Origin: Micromonospora costi
Lineage (GTDB): Bacteria; Actinomycetota; Actinomycetes; Mycobacteriales; Micromonosporaceae
NCBI RefSeq assembly: GCF_003626655.1
Contig: NZ_RBAN01000001.1
Coordinates: forward strand, 2,232,001-2,296,000
Length of the DNA: 64,000 nucleotides
Reading direction: 5' to 3'
Shown in pieces: positions 41,793 to 50,000 of the stretch (positions are counted from its first letter, which is position 1; each line of letters starts with the position of its first letter). Both the position numbers and the translations under genes were made by a program. The notes beneath the pieces were generated by a model, which worked only from the letters and a program-made list of their open reading frames with translations, searched no databases and was not told the DNA's origin.

Positions 41793-41996
41793 ATGCCCCT
41801 CTTCGCCTACCTGCACGTCGCCGTGACCACACGGCTGGCCGAACTGCGCCGCGCCGGCGAGCGCGGTGACAGCCCCGTCCCCACCGCCGTGATCATCTTC
41901 GGCCTGGTCTTCGTGGCGACGATCGTCACCGGCCTGGCCCTGAGCAAGGCACGGGACTGGATGAACGCCATCCCGAACCACACCAACCCGAAGTAA
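41793..41996 (+). CDS. Small pilin candidate (Flp position)
   Basis: A 67-residue protein with an AAGGAG site, one of the best ribosome sites in the locus, suggesting high expression. The N-terminus is a 20-residue basic region, then ERGDSPVPTAVIIFGLVFVA, a single hydrophobic helix, and a short polar tail. Flp pilins normally read G-(x4)-E-Y at the cleavage site. Here the analogous place is G-DSPVP-T, without Glu or Tyr, so processing by the prepilin peptidase is uncertain. Position between TadC and TadE-like genes is where the major pilin gene is expected. Confidence 0.72.
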   Translation: MPLFAYLHVAVTTRLAELRRAGERGDSPVPTAVIIFGLVFVATIVTGLALSKARDWMNAIPNHTNPK

Positions 41997-42001
41997 GCGG
42001 C

Positions 42002-42616
42002 ATGCGTCGAGCCGCTCCCCGCCGGCCACACCGGACGGCCGCCGCCGTACGGCGGTGCGCGGCGCCCGCCGGCGTACGGCTGAGCGTCGCGGCCGTCGGT
42101 GGGCCGCCTTGCGTGGCGGTCGTCGCGGCGCGGCCTCGCGTAGCGGCGGGCCGCGGGCCTGGGGGCGGCGCCGGCCGGCGGGTGACGGGCGCGGCCGCAC
42201 GGCGGCTGGCCCGTGCGGCGGTACGACGCCTCGCGGCGGGCGGCCGCGACCGTGGCGCCAACCCCGTCGAACTGGCCGTGGTGATGCCGCTGATCCTGGT
42301 GCTGCTGTTCGCGTCGGTGCAGGTGGCCGCCTGGTTCGTGGCGCGCTCGACGGCGTTGAACGCCGCGCAGAGCGCCGTGAACGCCCAACGGGTGTACGAG
42401 GCCCCCGAGGGCGCTGGCGTGCAACGGGCCACCCGCTTCCTCCGTACCTCCGGAGACTGGCTGGTGGGCTGGGACCGGCCCGGGCCGAGCTGTCAGCGCA
42501 CCGCCACCGAGGTGACCTGCACCGTCACCGGGCGTTCCCTCTCGGTCATCCCGCTCGTGACCTTCCCCGTGACGCAGACCGCCCACGGGACGGTCGAACG
42601 GTGGACCACGTCGTGA
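42002..42616 (+). CDS. TadE-like pseudopilin with long basic N-terminus
   Basis: A 204-residue protein. The core, from about residue 83, is RGANPVELAVVMPLILVLLF, the TadE signature with Glu at the fifth position after the Gly. A C-terminal domain with two Cys (PGPSCQRTATEVTCTVTG) follows. About 80 residues of Arg/Ala-rich sequence precede it, far more than the 10-30 typical of the family. The DNA there has several CGGCG/CCGCC inverted repeats, so slippage expansion is possible, or the true start may be internal. It overlaps the next gene by GTGA. Confidence 0.8.
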   Translation: MRRAAPRRPHRTAAAVRRCAAPAGVRLSVAAVGGPPCVAVVAARPRVAAGRGPGGGAGRRVTGAAARRLARAAVRRLAAGGRDRGANPVELAVVMPLILVLLFASVQVAAWFVARSTALNAAQSAVNAQRVYEAPEGAGVQRATRFLRTSGDWLVGWDRPGPSCQRTATEVTCTVTGRSLSVIPLVTFPVTQTAHGTVERWTTS

Positions 42617-43080
42617 GCCGCGACGCCGCGCGCGGGTCCGTCTCCGTCGAGGTGGCGGTGCTCGCACCCGCCTTCATCGCGCTGATCGTGCTGGCCGGGG
42701 TGGCCGGCCGTTCCGCGATGGCGGCCGAGGCGCTGGACACCGCCGCGCACGATGCCGCGCGAGCCGCCTCGATCTCCCGGGACGAGCGCACCGCCCGGAC
42801 GGAGGCCCGGGACGCGGCCCGCCGGCAACTGGACTGGCGCGGGCTGGCCTGCACCGGTACCCCGCAACTCCAGATCAGCGGGACGGTGGACGGCCAGCCG
42901 GCGCGCCTCGACACCGTTTTCGGCAGCGGGCCCGGCCAGGAGGCGACGGTCACCGTCCAGGTCAGCTGCACGGTCTCCTACCGCGACCTGCGCCTGTCGA
43001 TCCTGCCGGGCATGCCGCGCTACGACCGGGTGTCGGCGAGCTTCACGTCGCCACTGGACCGCTACCGGAGCCGCCGATGA
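42613..43080 (+). CDS. TadE-like pseudopilin
   Basis: A 155-residue protein from GTG 42613, overlapping the previous TGA. It opens SRDAARGSVSVEVAVLAPAF with the G-x4-E cleavage pattern, then one helix (FIALIVLAGVAGRSAMAAEA). The body has a Cys pair (GLACTGTPQLQISG; QVSCTVSYRDL) and a beta-rich end. Such minor pilins are needed to start or stabilise pilus assembly. It overlaps the TadG-like gene by ATGA. Confidence 0.87.
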   Translation: MSRDAARGSVSVEVAVLAPAFIALIVLAGVAGRSAMAAEALDTAAHDAARAASISRDERTARTEARDAARRQLDWRGLACTGTPQLQISGTVDGQPARLDTVFGSGPGQEATVTVQVSCTVSYRDLRLSILPGMPRYDRVSASFTSPLDRYRSRR

Positions 43081-43505
43081 ACGCCACCACGGGCCGGGAC
43101 GCGGGACGGGTGAGCATCTTCCTCGCCGTGGCGATGGTGGGCGTACTCGCCGTCATCGGCCTCTCCTTCGACGGGGCCGGTCAACTGCGCACACTGCAAC
43201 GCGCCGACAACCTGGCCGCCGAGGCGGCCCGGGCCGGCGGGCAGGCGATCGACCGGGCCACGGCCATCGCCGGCGGCCCGAACCGGATCAACCAGCAGGA
43301 GGCACGCGCCGCCGTGGCCGACTACCTCGCGGCCGCCGGCACCACCGACCACACGGTCAGCTTCCCGGTCGTCGGCGGCGAAACGCTGGTCAACGTCCAG
43401 GTCACCATCACCTACCGCCGGTCGATGCTCGGCCTCTTCGGCTTCGACGACACCGTCTCCGTCACAGGTGAGGCGACCGCACGGGCCCTCACCGGAGCAG
43501 CGTAG
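43077..43505 (+). CDS. TadG-like pilus assembly protein
   Basis: A 142-residue protein. GRDAGRVSIFLAVAMVGVLA is a short head plus single helix, then FDGAGQLRTLQRADNLAAEA with the helical region typical of Flp pilus-assembly TadE/G-like (DUF4244/ putative Flp) proteins in actinomycetes. The C-terminal half is a small beta domain (ETLVNVQVTITYRRSMLGLF). No Glu at the TadE cleavage site is seen, as is usual for the TadG type. It ends 14 bp before the LysM gene, with GGAAGG between. Confidence 0.85.
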   Translation: MNATTGRDAGRVSIFLAVAMVGVLAVIGLSFDGAGQLRTLQRADNLAAEAARAGGQAIDRATAIAGGPNRINQQEARAAVADYLAAAGTTDHTVSFPVVGGETLVNVQVTITYRRSMLGLFGFDDTVSVTGEATARALTGAA

Positions 43506-43519
43506 GAAGGAAGGCAGCC

Positions 43520-44740
43520 ATGGGTCGCTCGGCCGTACGCCGGATCGGACGCGTCCTCACCGGGCTCGGCGCGCTGATCGTGCTCTGCGCGGTGCTGGTG
43601 GGCGCCCCCGTCGCGCTGCTCGCGTTCGCCGGCAACCCGCTCCCCGACCACGTACCGACCCTCGCCGAGATCGGCACCGCCCTCACCAGCCGCGACGACG
43701 GGCAGCTCTTCCTGCGGGCCCTGGCGCTGGCCGGGTGGTTCGGCTGGGCCACGTTCGCCCTGTCGGTCCTCGTCGAGCTCGGCGCCCAGGCGGTGCGCCG
43801 GCCCGCACCCCGGCTGCCCGGCATGGGCCGACAGCAGCGGGCCGCCGCCGTCCTGGTCGGGTCGGTCGCGCTGATCGTCGCCACCGCGCCGGCGGCCAGC
43901 GCCGCCGTGGCCACCACCCAGGTGTACGCAGCACCGGCCACGGGGTACGCGCAGGCGGCTCCGGCGGCGGTGCCGTACGCCGCGGGCCCCGTCACGTACG
44001 CCGCGGGCCCGACCGGGCTCGCCGCCGGCCCGGTCGGGCTCGCGGTCAGCTCAGGCTCGGCGGCCCTCGCTTCCGGCCACGCCGCGACGGATGCCCCGAC
44101 CGCGCGGGACGCACCGCCGGACTCCGCCGTCTACCGGGTCGCGAAGGGCGACTACCTCGGCGCGATCGCCGAACGCTACCTGGACGAGTTCTCCGACTAC
44201 CGGGACCTGGCCCGGCTCAACCGGCTCGCCGACCCCGACCGGATCCGCCCGGGACAGCTGCTGAAACTCCCCGAACAGGCCACCGATCGGGGAGTCCGCC
44301 CGCACGCCACCGGCCGCCTGGTCGACCGTCCCGCACCGGCCCCCGAGCGGGCGACCCCGGAGCGCGACACTCGCCCGACGCCGGCACCGGCCACCGCCCC
44401 GCCAGCCGGTGAGGAGCCGGAGCCCGGGTCGCCGGACGGCGAGGCGCCGGCCATGACGGTCGGCGCTGCGCGGGTCACCGAGCCGGACCGGGTGAACCGT
44501 CCGCTCGCGGTCTCCGCAGTACTCGCCGTGGCGAGCATCGTCGGCGCGCAGATCGGGGCGGTGCTCGGACTGCGCCGCCGACCGGCCCCGGCGGGCGGGG
44601 TCAGTGGCGGCCGGCCGCGTACCGCCGGACGGGTCGGTGCGGCGGCAACCGGGTCCGCACGTGCGCTGCCGAGCGGCCAGGCGGGGGCTAACGCGCAGGC
44701 GGCCGGTGAGCTACCGACGGGGCGGCACCGGCGGGACTGA
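43520..44740 (+). CDS. LysM domain membrane protein
   Basis: A 406-residue protein. Three hydrophobic segments lie near residues 12-37, 67-90 and 108-128, then a low-complexity Ala/Gly/Tyr repeat region (YAAGPVTYAAGPTGLAAGP). One LysM domain is at about 203-250: VYRVAKGDYLGAIAERYLDE and LARLNRLADPDRIRPGQLLK. A further helix near 330-352 precedes an Ala/Gly tail. LysM binds peptidoglycan, so it may anchor the pilus machinery in the wall. Related actinobacterial loci often continue with a BTAD regulator, which is absent here. It ends the operon. Confidence 0.88.
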   Translation: MGRSAVRRIGRVLTGLGALIVLCAVLVGAPVALLAFAGNPLPDHVPTLAEIGTALTSRDDGQLFLRALALAGWFGWATFALSVLVELGAQAVRRPAPRLPGMGRQQRAAAVLVGSVALIVATAPAASAAVATTQVYAAPATGYAQAAPAAVPYAAGPVTYAAGPTGLAAGPVGLAVSSGSAALASGHAATDAPTARDAPPDSAVYRVAKGDYLGAIAERYLDEFSDYRDLARLNRLADPDRIRPGQLLKLPEQATDRGVRPHATGRLVDRPAPAPERATPERDTRPTPAPATAPPAGEEPEPGSPDGEAPAMTVGAARVTEPDRVNRPLAVSAVLAVASIVGAQIGAVLGLRRRPAPAGGVSGGRPRTAGRVGAAATGSARALPSGQAGANAQAAGELPTGRHRRD

Positions 44741-45013
44741 CGCGACCCGCCCCGAGCGTGTCGGCCAACCGAACCCGGGCCGGGCTCGACGGAGGCGGGC
44801 GCCGGACGCCGGACGCCCACGATCGACTCGACTTCCTTGAAGTCGCGGCATCCGACCCGGCCGGACACCGCGAGATACGCGCAACCCGAGTCGATCACCC
44901 CGACCGACGGACCTGATCCACACCAGAACGCCGATACGGCGGCATCCAGGACGCGGGGACACCGCCACATCGGCGAAACGGAGTCGATCAACCGGCGGAC
45001 CGGCGGGCGGCGG

Positions 45014-45865
45014 TCAGGGTAGGCGGGCCTCCAGCACGCCGTTGCGGATCCGCGTGGGCAGGACCTGCCCGTCGTTGCCGGACGGCCCGTGTACGACCTC
45101 GCCGCCGTTGAGCCGGAACGTACTGCCGTGCCACGGGCACACCACACAGTCGTGCCCGTCGATCTGTTGCACCTCGCCCTGGCCCAGGGGGCCGCTCTGG
45201 TGCGGGCAGCGCTCCAGCATGACGGTGACGTCGTCGCCGTGCCGGTACAGGATGACCGACACGTCGTCGATCTCCCGGGTGATCAGCTGCCGCTGCGGCA
45301 GGCTCGCCATGTCGCCCAGCTCGTGCCAGCCGGCGCTGATCAGGTGCAGCTCGGAGATGCTCTGGTTGACCTGCGCACCCTGCTTGTACGCGAGGTGCCC
45401 GCCGATGTAGGCGCCCATGCTCGCGGCGCTGAGCCCCGCCATGCCGAGCGTCCGCCCGAGGCGGTGCCGGCCGGAGAAGCGCGCGGCCAGCGAGCCGGCG
45501 TAGAGGCCCACCGCGACGCTGTTGGCGGCCGCGTGCACCAGCCCGACCCGGCGCTGGTCCGGGGAGAGTGCCGCCCAGTCGTTGAGCCCGGCGACCGCCG
45601 CGGGCACCGCGCTCACCGTCCCGACGGCGGTGAGCGTGGTCGCGGCGCGACGTTGCCCGGGCATCACGTCGAGGACCGCCGCGCTGATCCACGCGCCCAC
45701 CGGCACCTGCACCATGGCCGGGTGCAGTGGATGGCCGAGGGGGACGCCGTGCAGCAGATCCTTCAACCACTGCGGGCGCAGGGTCGCCAGCACGGCGCGC
45801 TGCAGCCGGTCACCCACTCGGTCCAGCCGGGAGTTCTGCTCGATTCTCGTCAATAGGGCTCGCAC
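45014..45865 (-). CDS. Rieske [2Fe-2S] protein fused to DUF2231 membrane domain
   Basis: A 283-residue protein from GTG 45865. The first about 160 residues have the DUF2231 features: HGVPLGHPLHPAMVQVPVGA, then four helices with VAGLNDWAALSPDQRRVGLV and AAFLGGHL-like LSAASMGAYIGGHLAYKQGA. The last about 100 residues are a Rieske domain with Cys220-x-His222 and Cys243-x2-His246 (CPHQSGPLG and CVVCPWHG), so the 2Fe-2S site is complete. It is probably a membrane electron-transfer protein. The partner oxidase or oxygenase is unknown. Confidence 0.9.
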   Translation of the reverse strand: MRALLTRIEQNSRLDRVGDRLQRAVLATLRPQWLKDLLHGVPLGHPLHPAMVQVPVGAWISAAVLDVMPGQRRAATTLTAVGTVSAVPAAVAGLNDWAALSPDQRRVGLVHAAANSVAVGLYAGSLAARFSGRHRLGRTLGMAGLSAASMGAYIGGHLAYKQGAQVNQSISELHLISAGWHELGDMASLPQRQLITREIDDVSVILYRHGDDVTVMLERCPHQSGPLGQGEVQQIDGHDCVVCPWHGSTFRLNGGEVVHGPSGNDGQVLPTRIRNGVLEARLP

Positions 45866-46157
45866 GGGTACCGACTTCCCGCCAGGGGCGACGGCAAACC
45901 GGGCGGGAGGCAGATAACCCGATTGAGCGACCCACACCCGACACGCCGGCCGCGACCACCGGCAGGCACGGTCCCGGCCGTACCGGAGACACGCCGGACC
46001 GGCACCGGACGGGCAGCCCAGCGCCACACCGGCGACACCCCGGACCAGCACCGCAGCGGCAACGCGCCGGGACCAGCAACGCGCCGGCAGGGCGGCGGCG
46101 CACGCCGCCAGGCCCGCGAGCCTGGCGCGCCGGCGGCACGCCGGGCATGCTGTGCCG

Positions 46158-46922
46158 ATGGGCGTACGGGTCGAGCGCGCCGGACCGGTCATCACCGTGA
46201 TCCTGGAGCGGCCGGAGGCCCGCAACGCCGTCGACGGGCCGACCGCGCGGGCCCTCGCCGACGCGTTCCGCGCGTTCGACGCCGACCCCGACGCGGCGGT
46301 GGCGGTGCTCTGGGGAGCCGGCGGCACGTTCTGCGCGGGCGCCGACCTGAAAGCCATCGGTACGCCGCGCGGCAACCGGGTCGAGCCGGACGGGGACGGT
46401 CCGATGGGCCCCACCCGCATGGCCCTCAGCAAGCCGGTGATCGCGGCGATCTCCGGGTACGCGGTCGCGGGCGGTTTGGAGCTGGCGCTCTGGTGTGACC
46501 TCCGGGTCGCCGAGTCCGACGCGGTGCTCGGGGTGTTCTGCCGCCGCTGGGGGGTGCCGTTGATCGACGGGGGCACCGTACGGCTGCCCCGGTTGATCGG
46601 CGAGAGCCGGGCGATGGACCTGATCCTCACGGGCCGCCGGGTGGCGGCCGAGGAGGCGTACACGATGGGGCTGGTCAACCGGCTCGTGCCGCCCGGCGCG
46701 GCGCGGACCGCGGCCGAGGAACTGGCCGCGGAACTCGCCCGGCACCCGCAGACCTGCCTGCGCAACGACCGCGCGGCTGTGCTCGCCGGCGCGGGGCTGC
46801 CCGAGGCGGCGGCGATGGCGACCGAGCTGGCGTACGGGATGGAGTCGCTGGCGGTGGACGCGGCGGCCGGGGCGGCCCGGTTCTCGGGCGGGGCCGGCCG
46901 GCACGGCGCACCGGCCACCTGA
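46158..46922 (+). CDS. Crotonase fold protein (enoyl-CoA hydratase/isomerase family)
   Basis: A 254-residue protein. GVRVERAGPVITVILERPEA and the oxyanion loop AGGTFCAGADLKAIG near residue 60 are standard, as is SGYAVAGGLELALWCDLRVA near 105. The catalytic Glu positions are changed: where hydratases have P-E (E144 in rat) the sequence is FCRRWGVPLIDGG, and where E164 is expected it is AMDLILTG with Asp. Classical hydration is therefore unlikely; isomerase, hydrolase or another CoA chemistry is possible. ATG 46158 is chosen; GTG 46152 is an alternative. No pathway partners are nearby. Confidence 0.9.
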   Translation: MGVRVERAGPVITVILERPEARNAVDGPTARALADAFRAFDADPDAAVAVLWGAGGTFCAGADLKAIGTPRGNRVEPDGDGPMGPTRMALSKPVIAAISGYAVAGGLELALWCDLRVAESDAVLGVFCRRWGVPLIDGGTVRLPRLIGESRAMDLILTGRRVAAEEAYTMGLVNRLVPPGAARTAAEELAAELARHPQTCLRNDRAAVLAGAGLPEAAAMATELAYGMESLAVDAAAGAARFSGGAGRHGAPAT

Positions 46923-46968
46923 CGCCGCCCGACACGGCCCGCCGGCGCCGGCGCCCCGATCAACGGGC

Positions 46969-47006
46969 GGACGCCGCCGGGAGGGTGGGTCCTCCCGACG
47001 GCGTCC
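46969..47006. terminator. Bidirectional terminator hairpin
   Basis: GGACGCCGCCGGGAGG (46969-46984) pairs with CCTCCCGACGGCGTCC (46991-47006) at 15 of 16 positions around a 6-base loop. It lies between the convergent crotonase and GH87-like genes. Confidence 0.85.
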
Positions 47007-47019
47007 GTGGTGGGGATGG

Positions 47020-50000
47020 TCAGTTGCGGATGATGGTGAAGGTCGAGGTCGTGTTGCGGATGTCCTGGTCGTTGTCGCTCAGTCGGAGGTTGGTGAAGGT
47101 CGCCGAACCCACGGCCGGGCCCTGGCCGGGCTCCGGCATCTCGTTGACCCAGATGCCGATGCCGGACTTGGCGTCGAACGCGTCACCGCTGCGCCGCGCC
47201 CCGGAGATCGAGACGTTGGTGAAGACGGTGTCGGTCACCGGGTTCTCCGGCTGGCTGCCGTTGTACTTGGTCTGGAACATGATCCCGGAGTACGTCGGGT
47301 CGACGATGTCGACGTCCGAGACGCGGATGCCGCGGAACTCCTTCGACGCCGAGAAGACCCAGATCGCCGGGAACGTCTGCGCGCCCCAGAAGTGGCCGCC
47401 GGACCGGATCAGGGAGATGTTCTCGAACCGGGTCGGCGGGCTGGCTCCGAACCCGATGAACGGGTAGCCGAAGTCCAGCGAGCTGATCGTGATGCCGGAG
47501 TACGTCAACTGGTCCGCGATGTAGAGGTTGCGGAACACGTTGTCGTAGCCGCCGTACACCGCGATGCCCGCCGCCCGCCACGTCAGCGTGGCGGTCAGGT
47601 TCTCGAACACGTTGCCGTGGTTGCCGGTCGACGCGCCCTGGTCGGTCGCGGAGAAGAGCGCGAACGCGTCGTCACCGTTGGACCGGCCCTCCGAGTTGGC
47701 GACCCGGTTGTTGGTGCTGCCGTTGGTCATGTTGACCGCGTCGGCGAAGGTGTTGCGGAACCGGCTGTTCGTGATGGTGAGGCCGCTGACGCTGACGCCC
47801 CAGTACGCGCAGACGGTGTGCTCGACCCAGACGTTGTCCAGGGTCATGTTGTCGACGTCCTTCAGCTCACCCCAGACCTTGCCCGGCCCGTCGATGCGGT
47901 TGGTGTAGTTGCCGAAGAAGGCGAGGTGCTCGAAGGACGAGCCGCTGGCCGAGGACTCGACCCGGAAGCCGGCGTCGGTGTTCTGCTGGGAGGCCGGCGT
48001 CTGGAAGCGGGTGTACCACATGCCCGCGCCGACCACCTTGACCGCCTTGCCGTACACCTGGAACTTCTGCGCGGTCTCGTACGTGCCGGCCGGCAGGTAG
48101 ACGCCGACGAGGGTGCCCGTGGTGTCCATCCGGACGGCGTCCAGGGCGTTCTGCACATCCTGGTGGCTGAACCCGTTCGGCACCCGGTACCGGGCCGGGT
48201 CCGGGTTGGCCCGCGGCGCCACCTGCTCCAGGTTGATGAAGTCGATGGCGTACGTGGTGCTGTTGGCCGGGTCCTTCTGGAGCCGGATCCGGCTGCCGGC
48301 CGGGATCGTGGAGTCCAGCAGGACGTTCGCCTCGTCGTAGAGGTGCCGCGGCGGGCCCGCGCTCGGCGAGTCGCTGGGGCCGGCCTCCGCGCCGTACAGC
48401 CAGATGTGCTTCGAGGTGAGGCTGATGGGCTTGTGCAGCACGCCGTTGACGTAGATGTTCAGCGTCGAGTTGATCCCGCCGCCGCCCGGCGCGTCCGGGA
48501 TGGAGAAACGGGTCACGAGGGCGTTGGCCGCCGCCTTGGTGGTCCACTCGACGTACGCGCCGGTGGTGTTGAGAGTGACCGCCCGCCGGCCGGACGCCTC
48601 ACCGGCCAGGTCGCCGATGGTCCGGTTCGGCCCGACCACCTGCGCCCCGCCGCCGACCGAGCCGTCCTCGGCCTCGTACATGTCGTACGGCAGGTTCGCG
48701 CCGCGGCCGACGAAGAGCGCCCGGTCGCTGGTGTTGTTCTGCCGCTTCACCGGCAGCTCGTTGGCGTCGTCGGCGAGCACCACCCGGACGGTGTACCGGC
48801 CGTTGGCCGCCGTCCAGGTGCCGAGGTTGACCGGACCGGCGCTCGCGCCGGCGGCGATGGTGCCGCTGTACGAGCCGGTCAGGGTGCGGACCACGCTGCC
48901 CGAGTCGTTGAGCACGGTCAGCGTGATGCCGTGCGCGCCGCTCGCCGAGGCGACCGTGCCCTGGTTGCGGATGGTCACCGCGAAGCTGACCGTGGCGCCG
49001 GCGCTCGGTGTGCCGGGCGACCAGGTCACCGCGGAGGCGACCAGGTCGGAGCTGGCCACCGGGCTGACCGTGAGCGAGGTCGGGCTGGTGTAGGTGTTGT
49101 TCGCCTCGTTCTGCTCGATCACCGCGTTCGACTCGTCGACCTTGGCGACGAGCTGGTAGCTGCCGGCGTTGCGCGGGCCGATGTTCGCCGAGACGGTGGT
49201 GGACGCCCCGGCGGCCAGCGCGCCGACGTTCGCGGTGCCGACCTTGGTCGTACCCAGGTAGAGGCCGACGGCGGTGGCCGCGGAGGCCGCGGTGCCGGCG
49301 TTGCGGACCGTGGCGGACAGGGTGATCGCGTCGGTCTCGACGGGCGCCGCGGGTGACGCCGTGATGCCGGTGACGGTCAGGTCCGGGTTCGGTGCCGGCA
49401 CGCCGATCACCTGAAGTTCGGCGACCTGCCCGTTGGACGAGCCGGAGTTCGCGGTGAACTGGAGCCGGACGTCCGCGGCGGTCGCCGAGACCGGGATGGT
49501 CACGGTGTTGCCGCTGGACGGGCTGAACGAGTACGTGGCCGAGCCGACCAGCGTCGTGAACCCGCTGGCCGACTGCTCCCGGCCGAGCACCTGGAAGGTC
49601 TGGGTACGCGGACCCCAGGCCGGGTCGGGGTTGAGCTTCACGACCAGCGAGCTGATGGTGGCGTTCGCGCCCAACGCGACGGTGAGGGTGCTCGGGTACG
49701 CGCCCGGTGCCCCCTCCCAGTAGGTGGTGACGTCGTCGTCGTTGGCGTTGACCGCGTTGAAGATGTGCACCACCGAGGAGGCGGTGATCGGCTTGCCGAC
49801 GGCGAGGTTGCTGCCGCCGGTGGTGCTGCCGGTGCGGGTCACCGTGTTGCTGTTCGCCGACACGTTGCCCGCCGCGTCCCGGGCCCGCACGAAGTAGGAG
49901 ACCGTGGCCGACGCCGGCTGGGTGTCCGTGTAGGTGAGGGTGGAACCGTTCACGCTGCCGCGGAGCGAGCCGTTGGCGTACACGTCGTAGCCGGTCACCC

